The notes: generated by a model from the sequence alone, not told the origin. A stretch of DNA of 39,852 nucleotides from Betaproteobacteria bacterium UBA5216 (GCA_002412495.1 DHVE01000138.1:1-39852); one strand, 5' to 3'. Shown: positions 16,417-25,228, numbered from the stretch's first letter. Made by a program: numbers and translations.

Positions 16417-17373
16417 ATGAGCATCACAACCATTTGTGTTTTGGGTGGCGTCGGCTTCGTGGGCCGCCATGTGTGCGCGGCACTGGCCGCGCGGGGTTAC
16501 CGCGTGCGCGTGCCGACGCGCAGTGTCGAGCGCGCGAAGTTTCTCACCATGTTGCCGACAGTGGAGCCGGTGGCCGCCGACGCGCATGACGCCGCGACGT
16601 TAAGAGAATTGTTTCGCGGCTGTGACGCGGTGATCAATCTTGTTGGCGTGTTGCACGGCGGGCGCGGGAAATCGGGCTTCACCGCCGCCCACGTTGATCT
16701 GGCGCGCACGGTGGCGGGCGCTTGCCGGGATGCCGGCGTGCGTCGCGTGTTGCACATGAGCGCGTTGAACGCGGCGACGGACGGCCCCAGCGATTATCTG
16801 CGCAGCAAGGGCGAGGCCGAGGCGATCATGCGCGCGTCGTCACTGGACGTCACCGTTTTCCGTCCGTCCGTGGTGTTTGGCCGGGAAGACAAGTTTTTGA
16901 ACACATTCGCGATGATGCTCAAGCTGTTTCCGGTGATGATAGTGCCGGCGGGGCAGGCGCGATTTCAGCCGGTGTACGTGGAAGACGTCGCACAGGCGTT
17001 TGCGCGGGCGCTGGAACGGCAAGAGAGCATAGGCCAAAGCTACGATCTGTGCGGGCCCAAGGTTTACACGCTTAAAGAACTCGCCGATTTCGTGGCGCAT
17101 GCCACCGGGCATTGCCGCCTGATTTTTGGCGCGGACAGCACGCTGACCAACATCATGGCGTTCGTAATGGAATGCCTGCCGGGCAAAGTGCTGAGCCTCG
17201 ATAACGTGCGCTCGATGAGCGTCGATAGCGTTTGCCGCGGTTGCGCGTTTCCGTTTGACATCGTGCCGCAGGCGGTAGAGTCGGTGGCGCCCGCGTGGCT
17301 TGCATACCGCACCCCGCGCGGGCGTTATGCACAGTTTCGCGACCGTACCCGAGGGCGCCGTAATTTTACGTAA
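16417..17373 (+). CDS. NAD(P)-binding epimerase, complex I NDUFA9-like subfamily
   Basis: This 318-residue protein is an extended short-chain dehydrogenase-like NAD(P)-binding protein. The Rossmann motif is VLGGVGFVGRHVC at residues 8-20, and the strand-two region VRVPTRS suggests a preference for NADP. MSALNA and YLRSKGEAE occur where the active site Ser and YxxxK of the family lie, so the catalytic residues look present. PVYVEDVAQAFARAL is a family segment. Members related to the NDUFA9 accessory subunit of complex I have structural or lipid-related roles; the substrate of bacterial forms is mostly unknown. The gene lies 75 bp after slt and 12 bp before cca, so it is probably co-transcribed with them. 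Confidence 0.85.
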   Translation: MSITTICVLGGVGFVGRHVCAALAARGYRVRVPTRSVERAKFLTMLPTVEPVAADAHDAATLRELFRGCDAVINLVGVLHGGRGKSGFTAAHVDLARTVAGACRDAGVRRVLHMSALNAATDGPSDYLRSKGEAEAIMRASSLDVTVFRPSVVFGREDKFLNTFAMMLKLFPVMIVPAGQARFQPVYVEDVAQAFARALERQESIGQSYDLCGPKVYTLKELADFVAHATGHCRLIFGADSTLTNIMAFVMECLPGKVLSLDNVRSMSVDSVCRGCAFPFDIVPQAVESVAPAWLAYRTPRGRYAQFRDRTRGRRNFT

Positions 17374-17385
17374 CCCATTGTTTAA

Positions 17386-18612
17386 ATGAAAATTTACTCC
17401 GTCGGCGGTGCGGTGCGCGATGAACTGCTGGGCCTGCCGGTGACGGATCGTGATTACGTGGTGACCGGCGGCACGCCGGAACAAATGATCGCGCAGGGCT
17501 ACAAGCCCGTGGGCCGCGACTTCCCGGTTTTTTTGCATCCGCAAACGCACGAGGAATACGCGCTTGCGCGTACCGAGCGCAAGACCGCGCGCGGTTATCA
17601 CGGCTTTGTGTTTCACGCCGCGCCCGATGTCACCCTCGAAGAAGATCTTGCACGGCGCGATCTCACCATCAACGCCATCGCCAAGGCCGATGACGGCACG
17701 TTGATCGATCCGTACCATGGCGCGGCGGACATCCAGGCGCGCGTGCTTCGACATGTCAGCGCGGCGTTTGCCGAAGACCCGGTGCGCATCTTGCGGCTGG
17801 CGCGTTTTGCCGCGCGCTTTGCGTCCTTGGGATTTACCATCGCCGATGAAACGCTGCAATTGATGCGCAGCATGGTCGCCAATGGCGAAGCGGATGCGCT
17901 GGTGGCCGAGCGCGTGTGGCAGGAGTTGTCGCGCGGCTTGATGGAGGCCCGGCCGTCACGGTTTTTCGAAACCTTGCGCGCGTGCGGGGCGCTGGCGCGC
18001 GTGCTGCCGGAAATCGATGCCTTGTCAGGGGTGCCGCAAACCGCCGCGCATCATCCCGAAGTCGACACCTTTGTTCACGTGATGATGGTAATTGATTACG
18101 CCGCGGGCCGAAACTACCCGCTGGATGTGCGCTTTGCCGCGCTGACGCACGATCTGGGCAAGGGCACGACCCCGCGCGAGGCGTGGCCGCGCCATATCGC
18201 GCACGAGGAACGCAGCGTTGATCTGGTTGCCGCGCTGTGCGAGCGGCTGCGCGTGCCGGCGGAATGCCGCGATCTCGCGCTGGTGATGGCCAGGCAGCAT
18301 GGCAACATTCACCGCGCAGCGGAATTGCGGCCCGGTACTATCGTGCAGATATTGCAGAGCGCCGATGCGTTTCGCAAACCGGACCGGTTCGCGCGCCTGT
18401 TGCAGGCTTGCGAAAGCGATTCGCGCGGGCGGCTGGGGTTTGGCGACCGGGCTTACCCGCAAGCCGGGCGCATGGCGGCGGCGCTCAAGGCCGCCGCCGC
18501 GGTGGATGCGGGCGCGATTGCCAAACAACACAGCGAACCGGAACGCATCAAGGAAGAAATTCATCAGGCGCGGGTGGCGGCAGTGCGTGCGGCGCTGCTT
18601 GAAACAGACTGA
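17386..18612 (+). CDS. cca: Multifunctional CCA tRNA nucleotidyltransferase
   Basis: This 408-residue enzyme adds or repairs the 3'-terminal CCA of tRNA without a template. It starts directly with the class II signature MKIYSVGGAVRDELLG. The two catalytic aspartates are in TDRDYVV near residue 21. The neck region has LARRDLTINAIA and EDPVRILRLARFAARF, the latter contacting the base of the incoming nucleotide. An HD domain follows, with LTHDLGKGTTP near residue 255, as in E. coli-type enzymes that also have phosphohydrolase activity. The length matches E. coli Cca (412 residues). No clear Shine-Dalgarno is seen, so translation may be coupled to the upstream epimerase. Confidence 0.94.
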   Translation: MKIYSVGGAVRDELLGLPVTDRDYVVTGGTPEQMIAQGYKPVGRDFPVFLHPQTHEEYALARTERKTARGYHGFVFHAAPDVTLEEDLARRDLTINAIAKADDGTLIDPYHGAADIQARVLRHVSAAFAEDPVRILRLARFAARFASLGFTIADETLQLMRSMVANGEADALVAERVWQELSRGLMEARPSRFFETLRACGALARVLPEIDALSGVPQTAAHHPEVDTFVHVMMVIDYAAGRNYPLDVRFAALTHDLGKGTTPREAWPRHIAHEERSVDLVAALCERLRVPAECRDLALVMARQHGNIHRAAELRPGTIVQILQSADAFRKPDRFARLLQACESDSRGRLGFGDRAYPQAGRMAAALKAAAAVDAGAIAKQHSEPERIKEEIHQARVAAVRAALLETD

Positions 18613-18685
18613 AAATAAAATTCGTCCGTCGGGGCGTGCGGCTGGGCGCGGATGGACGCACGCGGACGCTGTTTCACCGAAATTT

Positions 18686-18713
18686 TTGCACTGCCGGCGT
18701 TGTGAGTTATGAT
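18686..18713 (+). promoter_or_regulatory. Candidate sigma-70 promoter for the dioxygenase-like pair
   Basis: TTGCAC at 18686-18691 and TATGAT at 18708-18713 are separated by 16 bases, 27 bp upstream of the ATG at 18741. Both hexamers are good matches and the location is right for the gene at 18741 and the one after it. Confidence 0.5.
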
Positions 18714-18740
18714 TTATGGATCTATCGAAGGGATCCTGAC

Positions 18741-19262
18741 ATGGAACAGCAAAAGTTTTGCGCGCGGCGTCGGCAGGTGATGGTTTTGGGTGTAACGGGT
18801 GCCGGCGCAGTAGCTGCACCGGCCATGGCGATGGCGGCGGTTGAATCGCCGTCGCATCGGCCAGCCGGGAAAATTGTCGTGTCCGGGCGCATTCTGGATG
18901 CGTCCGAAGGCCAGGCGCTGGCCGGCACGCAGGTCGAAATCTGGCAAGCGGACGCACGCGGTGTGCGCGCCGAGCACTCCCGAACGGTGGTTACCACCGA
19001 CGGCGACGGACGTTACTTCGCAGCCATTGACGGCACTGGCGGCCCGGGCGGCGCGGCCCCGCGCCTGCACTATCGCGTGAGCCATCCGGGCTACACCGCA
19101 CGGGTAACTCAAATGCGAGCGACCGGCGCGGTGCAAAAATCGGTAACCCTGACGCGTGACGATGAGGGCGCGACACGCGCATCGTTCGAAATGACCCTTG
19201 CCCCGCGTCGCGCGCTGTCCTTGTTGGCGCCTTCAAGCGCGCCGGATTTCGTCGCGCTGTAA
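18741..19262 (+). CDS. Exported intradiol-dioxygenase-like protein, degenerate metal site
   Basis: This 173-residue protein starts at the ATG at 18741, preceded by GGGAT. Its N-terminus has an RRRQVMVLG stretch before a hydrophobic alanine-rich segment, resembling a Tat signal. The mature part keeps the intradiol ring-cleavage fold pattern: VVSGRILDASEGQALAGTQV, EIWQADARG, TDGDGRYFAAI and LHYRVSHPGY. In true dioxygenases iron is held by two Tyr and two His, the histidines being in an RPxHIH motif. Here this reads APRLHYRV, so the first His is replaced by Arg, and the EIWQADARG segment lacks the usual following Tyr. Catalysis of the standard type is therefore doubtful. The next gene has the complete motif and begins 26 bp later, so the pair may form a heteromer or a divided duplicate. 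Confidence 0.75.
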   Translation: MEQQKFCARRRQVMVLGVTGAGAVAAPAMAMAAVESPSHRPAGKIVVSGRILDASEGQALAGTQVEIWQADARGVRAEHSRTVVTTDGDGRYFAAIDGTGGPGGAAPRLHYRVSHPGYTARVTQMRATGAVQKSVTLTRDDEGATRASFEMTLAPRRALSLLAPSSAPDFVAL

Positions 19263-19288
19263 TCGGGCGGGATAGCTCTCGCCGTCCC

Positions 19289-19864
19289 GTGCGCATCACA
19301 CACGTATCCATTTCCCCGCGCCGTCGGCAGTTTCTGTTCGCGGGGCTTGCCGGCCTCGTTACTTTTCCTGCCATCGCGCAGCAATGCCGCAGTACGCCAC
19401 CCGATCAACTTGGCCCGTTTTATTCGAGCGGCGCGCCCGAACAAACCGAATTGTGTTCCAGCGGCTCGGGCGGCAAAGACCGGTTGGTTGTGTCCGGCCG
19501 CGTACTGGGCGCCGGTTGCAAACCGCTCCCGGGCGCGCTGGTCGAGGTGTGGCATGCCGATGCCAACGGCGACTACAGCGGGTTCACGCGTGGCAGGAAG
19601 GATGATTCCGCGTGTCTGTTGCGGGCCGGCATCAAGACCGACGCCGAGGGCCGATACCATTTTTCGACCATTGTGCCGGCGCAATATCCAGGGCGTCCGC
19701 GGCACATACACTATCGCGTGAGTCACGCGGCGCATGTCACGCTGGTGACGCAGCTTTATTTCGGGCGCGAGCGGGGCGTGGCGGAGGAACTGGTTGCCGC
19801 CCTGAAGCGCGACGACAAAGGAATATCGCGCGCCGTGTTTGATGTCACTCTGAACTCAGTTTGA
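19289..19864 (+). CDS. Exported intradiol ring-cleavage dioxygenase family protein
   Basis: This 191-residue protein starts at a GTG at 19289; no in-frame ATG suits the signal peptide. RRRQFLFAGLAGLVTFPAIAQ is a good twin-arginine signal, consistent with export of a metal-loaded protein. The catalytic-fold motifs are STPPDQLGPFY, GALVEVWHADANGDYSGF, KTDAEGRYHFSTI and GRPRHIHYRVSH. These supply the two Tyr and two His expected for the ferric site. Classical catechol dioxygenases are cytoplasmic and longer, so this belongs to the less-characterised exported group, and its substrate is unknown. Its last 20 bases overlap the 3' end of the convergent Bug gene. Confidence 0.82.
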   Translation: MRITHVSISPRRRQFLFAGLAGLVTFPAIAQQCRSTPPDQLGPFYSSGAPEQTELCSSGSGGKDRLVVSGRVLGAGCKPLPGALVEVWHADANGDYSGFTRGRKDDSACLLRAGIKTDAEGRYHFSTIVPAQYPGRPRHIHYRVSHAAHVTLVTQLYFGRERGVAEELVAALKRDDKGISRAVFDVTLNSV

Positions 19865-20822
19865 GATCGCGCACGATTTTTCCCCACGCGTCGATCTCCG
19901 ATTTGAAATAAGCGCCGAATTCCTCCGGCGTATTGCCGATCAGCACAAAACCCAGATCATTCAGGCGTTTGATGATGGCCGGGTTATTGAGCGCCGCGAT
20001 CGATGCCTTGTGGGCGCGATCAACGATCTCGCGCGGGGTTTTTGCCGGCATCGTGATGCCGTACCAATTGCCGGATTCAAATTTGGCCAAAGCCGCAAAC
20101 CCGCTTTCGGCAACCGTAGGCAGTTCGGGCATCAACGCGATGCGTTTCAGGCTGGTCACCGCGAGTGGCCGCAGACGGCCTTGCCGCACCTGCGGAATCG
20201 CGCCGGCAGCCGGTGAAAAATACACCGAGGATTCGCCGGAGATGACCGCTGTCAGCGCTTCGCCGCCCGAGCGATAAGGCACCTGAAGCATGTTCACGGC
20301 GGCCTGACGTTTGAACATTTCCGCCGCCAGAAACGTGAAGGTGCCGACGCCCGCCGAAGCATGATTGATGGCGCCGGGACGCGCTTGGGCGAGCGCCACC
20401 AGGTCCTTGACTGACTTTACCGGCAGCGACGGATGCACCACCAGTATCGCCGGTCCGGTGGCGAGCAGGGATACCGGCGCGAAATCGCGGATCGGATCGT
20501 AGGCCAGCTTGCGATACAGGGAGACATTCACCGCGTGCGCGATGTTCACCAACAACAGGGTGTAGCCGTCCGCAGGGGCGCGCGCGCCGACTTCCGCGCC
20601 AATGTTGCCCGCCGCGCCGGCGCGGTTTTCCACGATGACTTGCTGGCCGAACACCTCGGCGAGACCGCCCGCATAGATGCGCGAGATGGTGTCCGAGCCG
20701 CTGCCGGCGGAAAAGGGCGCCAGCAGGCGCACCGTCTTGGCGGGATAGTTTTGTGCCGCGGCAGTGGCTGAAAGCAACACCGCGCCGAATACGGATAATA
20801 GACGCACATACTGACGAGACAT
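19845..20822 (-). CDS. Bug/TctC-type periplasmic solute-binding protein (4)
   Basis: The 325-residue product starts at the ATG at 20822 (MSRQYVRLLSVFG). Its signal peptide has the core LLSVFGAVLLSATAAAQ. Family motifs include YPAKTVRLLAPFSAGSGSDT, NRAGAAGNIGAEVGARAPADG, VPYRSGGEALTAVISGESSVYF and MPELPTVAESG. The loop PFSAGSGSD differs from the common PFxPGGGTD. A longer in-frame start at 20861 would overlap the PP2C gene and has no similarity. It lies 26 bp after the PP2C stop on the same strand, so it may be read from the kinase-phosphatase promoter. Its 3' end overlaps the convergent dioxygenase gene by 20 bases. Confidence 0.9.
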   Translation of the reverse strand: MSRQYVRLLSVFGAVLLSATAAAQNYPAKTVRLLAPFSAGSGSDTISRIYAGGLAEVFGQQVIVENRAGAAGNIGAEVGARAPADGYTLLLVNIAHAVNVSLYRKLAYDPIRDFAPVSLLATGPAILVVHPSLPVKSVKDLVALAQARPGAINHASAGVGTFTFLAAEMFKRQAAVNMLQVPYRSGGEALTAVISGESSVYFSPAAGAIPQVRQGRLRPLAVTSLKRIALMPELPTVAESGFAALAKFESGNWYGITMPAKTPREIVDRAHKASIAALNNPAIIKRLNDLGFVLIGNTPEEFGAYFKSEIDAWGKIVRDLKLSSE

Positions 20823-20848
20823 GTGGATTCCTGTTTCAGGGCGCGCGC

Positions 20849-21643
20849 TCATTTCAGCCACGCGCCGAATCGTCCCAGCAGGCGGGACGAATGCCGGGGG
20901 TTGGGTATGCGAACCAGTATGACCGATACATTGTCCTTGCCGCCATTGTCGTTTGCCTGGCGCACCAACTCGCTGGCGGCTCGCGGAAGATCACTCTTGT
21001 GCGATAACAGCAGGTGCCGCACCGCGTCGTCCGCGACCATTTCCGACAATCCATCCGAGCACAGCAGATACAGATCGTCCGCTTGCGACGGGTGGGTATG
21101 CACTTCGGGTTCGACGGCCGGCTCGATGCCGCAGGCGCGCGTGACGATGTTTTTTGCGCCCGTGGTGCGCGCCTGTTCCGGCGTTACCAGACCACTGTCG
21201 ATTTGTTCCTGCCGCCATGAATGGTCCCGTGTCAGTTGCTCGTATCGGTCGCCGCGCAGCCGGTACAGGCGCGAGTCGCCGAGATGCGCAACGGTCAACT
21301 GCTCGCCGTGCCACAACGCAATGACCAGGGTCGTGCCCATGCCGAAGTATCGCGGTTGGGATTGGGCCGTGTTGTAAATCGCGGTATTGACCTTCGCCGC
21401 CAGCCCGGTCAGCAGTTGCCGCACTTCCGTTTCACCTAGGGCATTACCAGATCGCGCGGCAAAAAACGGGCGCAGTTCGTGCGAGATCATCGCGACGGCC
21501 ATGCCGCTGGCGACTTCGCCGGCGTTGTGCCCGCCCATGCCGTCGGCCAGCACCGCCAATCCCATTTCAGGGAGCATGGCGATGCTGTCTTCATTGGTGG
21601 ATCGCTTGCGGCCGACATCCGTCAAGCCCGCCATCTCTACCAT
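20849..21643 (-). CDS. PP2C-type serine/threonine protein phosphatase
   Basis: The 264-residue cytoplasmic product is a metal-dependent phosphatase. Conserved motifs are GLTDVGRKRSTNEDS near the start, VLADGMGGHNAGEVAS with two metal-binding aspartate/glycine positions, GMGTTLVIA, VAHLGDSRLYRLR, LCSDGLSEMV, and GGKDNVSVILVR with the last metal-binding Asp. The ATG at 21643 (MVEMAGLTDVG) fits the family start; an in-frame extension to 21724 would lie inside the kinase gene. It begins 17 bp after the kinase stop, so both are one transcription unit. Its obvious role is to reverse phosphorylation by the upstream kinase. Confidence 0.92.
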   Translation of the reverse strand: MVEMAGLTDVGRKRSTNEDSIAMLPEMGLAVLADGMGGHNAGEVASGMAVAMISHELRPFFAARSGNALGETEVRQLLTGLAAKVNTAIYNTAQSQPRYFGMGTTLVIALWHGEQLTVAHLGDSRLYRLRGDRYEQLTRDHSWRQEQIDSGLVTPEQARTTGAKNIVTRACGIEPAVEPEVHTHPSQADDLYLLCSDGLSEMVADDAVRHLLLSHKSDLPRAASELVRQANDNGGKDNVSVILVRIPNPRHSSRLLGRFGAWLK

Positions 21644-21660
21644 GCCGGTTAAAATTTTAT

Positions 21661-24279
21661 CTATCCCTGTTTTTGCGCGGCGCCCGCGGGCGCCGGTTTG
21701 CCGCGTTGCAGGCTGGCCAGACACAGTTGCAGCACTTTTGCCATCTGTTCACAGCTTTGATAACGCTGGTCGGGTTGCTTTGAGAGGGCCTTGTTGGTAA
21801 TCGCCGCGACACCTGCCGGGATAGCCGGATTATGTTGACGGATATCAACATGCGGTTCGTTGGCGATTTTGAACATCAGTTGCGCCATCGAATCGCCCTG
21901 GAATGGCAGGCGGCCGCACGCCATCTGATACAGCATGACGCCCAGCGAAAACATGTCGGACAAGCCATCGACCTTGGCGCCGGAAAGTTGTTCCGGCGAC
22001 ATATAGGACGGCGTGCCGAGCACGGTGCCGGTCTTGGTCTTGGACGAATCCGTGATGCGTGCAATGCCGAAGTCAGTCACCTTGACGGTATCGGACTCCG
22101 CGTCGTACATGATATTCGCGGGTTTGATATCCCGGTGCACCACGTTATTTTTGTGGGCGTAACCCAGCGCATCCGCGACGCGCGCGACGATGGACAGCAC
22201 GGTCGGCAAGGGCAGCAGATTATCGGGCTTGGTGTAGGGCGCGAGGTCGCGGCCCTTGAGAAACTCCATCGCGATGTAGGCGAGATCATGTTCGTCGCCG
22301 GCGTCGTACATCGTGACGATGTTCGGATGCGTCAGGCGCCCGGCGGTTTCCGCTTCGCGGAAGAAGCGTTCCTTGACGTCGGCCAGTTCGTCGGGTTCGA
22401 ACTCCTGCGACAGGGCCATGGTCTTGATCGCCACCACGCGGCCGATCTTCGGGTCTTTGCCGAGATAGACCACGCCCATGGCGCCCTTGCCGAGTTCTTT
22501 TTCGATCTGATAGCGGCCCAGCATAGGCTTTTCGGTGCCGCTGCCCGCCAGTACCAGCGTGCCGCCGGGGTGTCCCTGCGTGCCGCCAAGGATGACCGTC
22601 TCGGACATGTTGTGCGCGCGCGAAAGCCGCTCTTCAACATCGCGGAACTTCGGGTCGTACTTGAACATGTAACTGAATACCGACTCCGCCTTGTTGAACT
22701 GCCGTTTGCGTTCGAAATCGAGCGCCAGGTTGTAGAGCAACTCCATCACTCCGTCGTCCAGCGGCAGTCCGCGAAATTTGTCGAACGCCATGTCGAGCTG
22801 CCCTTGCCCCTGGAACGCAAGTCCGAGCATGCGATTGGATTCGGCCGATTCCACATCGGCTTTTTCCTTGCCACGCTCCGTCACGATAAAACGTTTGGTG
22901 ACCAGCGCCGCGTGTCCGATCAGCAGCAGCGTTGCCGCTGCCATCAACTGTATCCACAGCAATTGCGTGGTCATCAATACAAAATGCGCGCCCACCAGCA
23001 CGACAAGTAGCGTAACCGTGGCGGCCGCGCCCATGCGCGCGCTCAAGCGCGGGAGCAGCAAAATCAGATAAAGCGCCACGATCAGCAGAACCAGCCATTC
23101 CACCGCACGGCCCCACGACGGCGCAACAAAATAATGTTCGCTTAGTATGCTTGACACGATGTGCGCCATGTTGATCACCGGTGCGGAACCGGCCGAGATC
23201 GGCGTTACCTGCGACGTGCCCAGGCCCGACGCCGTGGGGCCGATTAATACGATTTTGTCCTGATACTTGGCCGCCTTGATATTGCCGGTGTAGACATCGA
23301 AGAACGAATCGACTGAAAACGCGGGCGCGTTGCCGCTGCCCGAGTAGAAAAAGGTCTGCATGCGCAATTCATCGTCCGTGCGTATCGTGAGCCGGCCGAT
23401 CTGCACGGCATCGTCGCCAACGATTCTTACGTCCGAAAGTTTGAGATTGAGACTTTTTGCCGCGGCCATGACCGACAATGACGGAAATGCCCGGTCGATA
23501 TGACGCACAATCAAGGGTTCCGTGCGCACCGCGCCATCGACATCGGGCAAGGAGTTCAGGTGCCCCATGCCGGCGGCCGCCGTGGCGAGTTCGGCGATGG
23601 GAAATGTAGGCAACAGGCCATGCCGGGCTCGCGCACCGCCGGGGAGACTGCTATCCAGTGCATACTTTGGCAATACCTTGTCGGGATTGCCTTGCGCCTC
23701 GCCGAATTGCTCGAACACCAGGGGCAACAGCACATTGCCCGCCTTGGTAAAACTTTGCGCGAGTTTGCGATCGGGATTAAGCGCCGTTTCCGCTTCGTGC
23801 AAAAGTGCTCCGATGCGCGCCCACTCGGGATTGCCCGTAGAGGGAGGAACTGCCGCCGCAGCGCCCCGAGCGCCGGGGGCGGTGGCAGCGGCGGCTGCAT
23901 CGGCAACCGCTGTCTCGCCCTGTTTGTAGACCCCCAGTAATTTATTGATGTAGACCAGCCCGGGATCGGTTTGCGGCTCGAAGAAGAAGGTGCTGTTTAC
24001 GATGACCTTCGCGCGCGCGCCCGCCAGCGTATCGATCATCTTCGCATGCACGTCGCGCGGCCAAGGCCAGCGGCCGATATTGTCTATGCTTTGTTTGTCG
24101 ATCGCGATGATCGCAATCTTGTCGGAGGGTGTGCGCGACGCGGTCCGCACACCGAGGTCATACGCCTTGCGTTCGAGGCTCTGCACAAGTTCGCTCCCGA
24201 CGGCGGCCAATGCCAGAAGTGTCACGATGACACCGAGAAACCAGTCAGCCTTCCAGAAGTTCAAATTTTTCTTGGCCAT
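21661..24279 (-). CDS. CHASE2-TPR-serine/threonine protein kinase
   Basis: This 872-residue membrane protein appears to couple an extracytoplasmic sensor to a Hanks-type kinase. A first membrane helix lies at about 12-32 (FLGVIVTLLALAAVGSELV), followed by a CHASE2 sensor (IAIIAIDKQSIDNIGRWPWPR, seen as IDKQSIDNIGRWPWPR) with an Ala/Gly-rich insert near residue 130. Three closely packed membrane helices follow at about 395-470. A TPR-like region (EKADVESAESNRMLG onward, about 480-560) precedes the kinase at about 588-850. The kinase shows GKGAMGVVYLG, VAIKTM with the ATP lysine, HRDIKPANIM, DFGIAR and SPEQLSG, so it looks active. Unusually for such kinases, the catalytic domain is at the C-terminus rather than the N-terminus. 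The PP2C gene follows directly. Confidence 0.9.
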   Translation of the reverse strand: MAKKNLNFWKADWFLGVIVTLLALAAVGSELVQSLERKAYDLGVRTASRTPSDKIAIIAIDKQSIDNIGRWPWPRDVHAKMIDTLAGARAKVIVNSTFFFEPQTDPGLVYINKLLGVYKQGETAVADAAAAATAPGARGAAAAVPPSTGNPEWARIGALLHEAETALNPDRKLAQSFTKAGNVLLPLVFEQFGEAQGNPDKVLPKYALDSSLPGGARARHGLLPTFPIAELATAAAGMGHLNSLPDVDGAVRTEPLIVRHIDRAFPSLSVMAAAKSLNLKLSDVRIVGDDAVQIGRLTIRTDDELRMQTFFYSGSGNAPAFSVDSFFDVYTGNIKAAKYQDKIVLIGPTASGLGTSQVTPISAGSAPVINMAHIVSSILSEHYFVAPSWGRAVEWLVLLIVALYLILLLPRLSARMGAAATVTLLVVLVGAHFVLMTTQLLWIQLMAAATLLLIGHAALVTKRFIVTERGKEKADVESAESNRMLGLAFQGQGQLDMAFDKFRGLPLDDGVMELLYNLALDFERKRQFNKAESVFSYMFKYDPKFRDVEERLSRAHNMSETVILGGTQGHPGGTLVLAGSGTEKPMLGRYQIEKELGKGAMGVVYLGKDPKIGRVVAIKTMALSQEFEPDELADVKERFFREAETAGRLTHPNIVTMYDAGDEHDLAYIAMEFLKGRDLAPYTKPDNLLPLPTVLSIVARVADALGYAHKNNVVHRDIKPANIMYDAESDTVKVTDFGIARITDSSKTKTGTVLGTPSYMSPEQLSGAKVDGLSDMFSLGVMLYQMACGRLPFQGDSMAQLMFKIANEPHVDIRQHNPAIPAGVAAITNKALSKQPDQRYQSCEQMAKVLQLCLASLQRGKPAPAGAAQKQG

Positions 24280-24303
24280 TGGGATTTCTTGTCAGGGTTA
24301 ACG

Positions 24304-24372
24304 GTTAGCTAACGCGAAGCTTGCCGCGACGCTTACATAGGTACCGGGCGATATTTTAACTGCTAATAGCAG
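24304..24372 (-). promoter_or_regulatory. Palindromes and possible -10 element upstream of the kinase gene
   Basis: Upstream of the kinase start are GTTAGCTAAC (24304-24313, perfect palindrome), preceded by a GTTAAC palindrome, and CTGCTAATAGCAG (24360-24372, symmetric about one base). Between them TAAAAT on the minus strand (24358-24353) could be a -10 element. No good -35 is visible. These could be operator sites; no cognate regulator is identified. Confidence 0.3.
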
Positions 24373-24460
24373 GACGTTGGCCACGGGCGCTGGTTCGTGC
24401 TGTCGATGCAACAGCTTTGTAAGTTGTTGTATTCGCGGAATTATGTCGTCGATTCCGTGT

Positions 24461-25228
24461 TCATGTCATCAGGTGGCGCGTTCCTTGCCACAGCAGCAGG
24501 GCGGCGATCACCAGCAGCACTTTTCGCAGCAGTTGTTGATAGGTTTCGACGCTCAAGTAACGCTGCACGCGCTGGCCAGCCGCCATGCCCGCGAGCGCCA
24601 CCAGCGTGAGCGGCACATTGGCCGCCGCCGCGCGCAGGCTTAATTCACCCGCGCCGGCGAGTGTGGCCGCCTGCACGATTTTGCCTCCCAGAAAACACAG
24701 GTTCAGCATTTGCGTCATGATCGTCGCCTCCACGCCCAGCAGCATGAAATAAATCAGCAATGGCGGCAGCGAGTTGTTGACCGAGCCGGAGAAAAATCCG
24801 CCGGTGAGGCCGAAACCTGCTTGTGCCAGACGCGGCCGGCGCATCAACGCGTCCCAGTTGAGCAGCGCGATTTGTTTTTGATACAGATATACGATGATGA
24901 TCGCGGCGAGCAACAGCCGCAGCGGCTCTTGGGGCGCGATGATCAGAACGCTGGCACCCACGAATGAGCCGATTAATGCATACACTGCCACCGGCCAGTG
25001 CACGCCGAGGCTCGCGCGCCAGTTACCGCCCTGAATCACGCTGATGATATTGACCGTCATGTTCGGCAACAAATTCAGCAGCACGGCGGTTTTGATGTCG
25101 GTCATCAGTGCCAGCACCGGCGTCGAGATGGCGGGAAAACCGAAACCCATCGCACCCTGCGACACCCCCGCGATAAATATCGCCAGCCCAATCGCGGTCC
25201 AAGCCAGTGGGGATAAATCAATATCCAT
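24461..25228 (-). CDS. TSUP (TauE/SafE) family membrane permease
   Basis: This 255-residue integral membrane protein has about eight predicted helices in two related halves. The family motif GxSQGAMGFGFPAISTP, seen here as AGVSQGAMGFGFPAI, lies near residue 20. Its second-half counterpart GLTGGFFSGSVNNSLPPLLIYF, seen as GLTGGFFSGSVNNSLPP, is near residue 140. TSUP proteins export or import sulfite, sulfonates, sulfoacetate and other small organic anions; the substrate here cannot be assigned. It is followed on the same strand by 180 bp and then the kinase gene, so it is probably transcribed separately. Confidence 0.88.
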   Translation of the reverse strand: MDIDLSPLAWTAIGLAIFIAGVSQGAMGFGFPAISTPVLALMTDIKTAVLLNLLPNMTVNIISVIQGGNWRASLGVHWPVAVYALIGSFVGASVLIIAPQEPLRLLLAAIIIVYLYQKQIALLNWDALMRRPRLAQAGFGLTGGFFSGSVNNSLPPLLIYFMLLGVEATIMTQMLNLCFLGGKIVQAATLAGAGELSLRAAAANVPLTLVALAGMAAGQRVQRYLSVETYQQLLRKVLLVIAALLLWQGTRHLMT

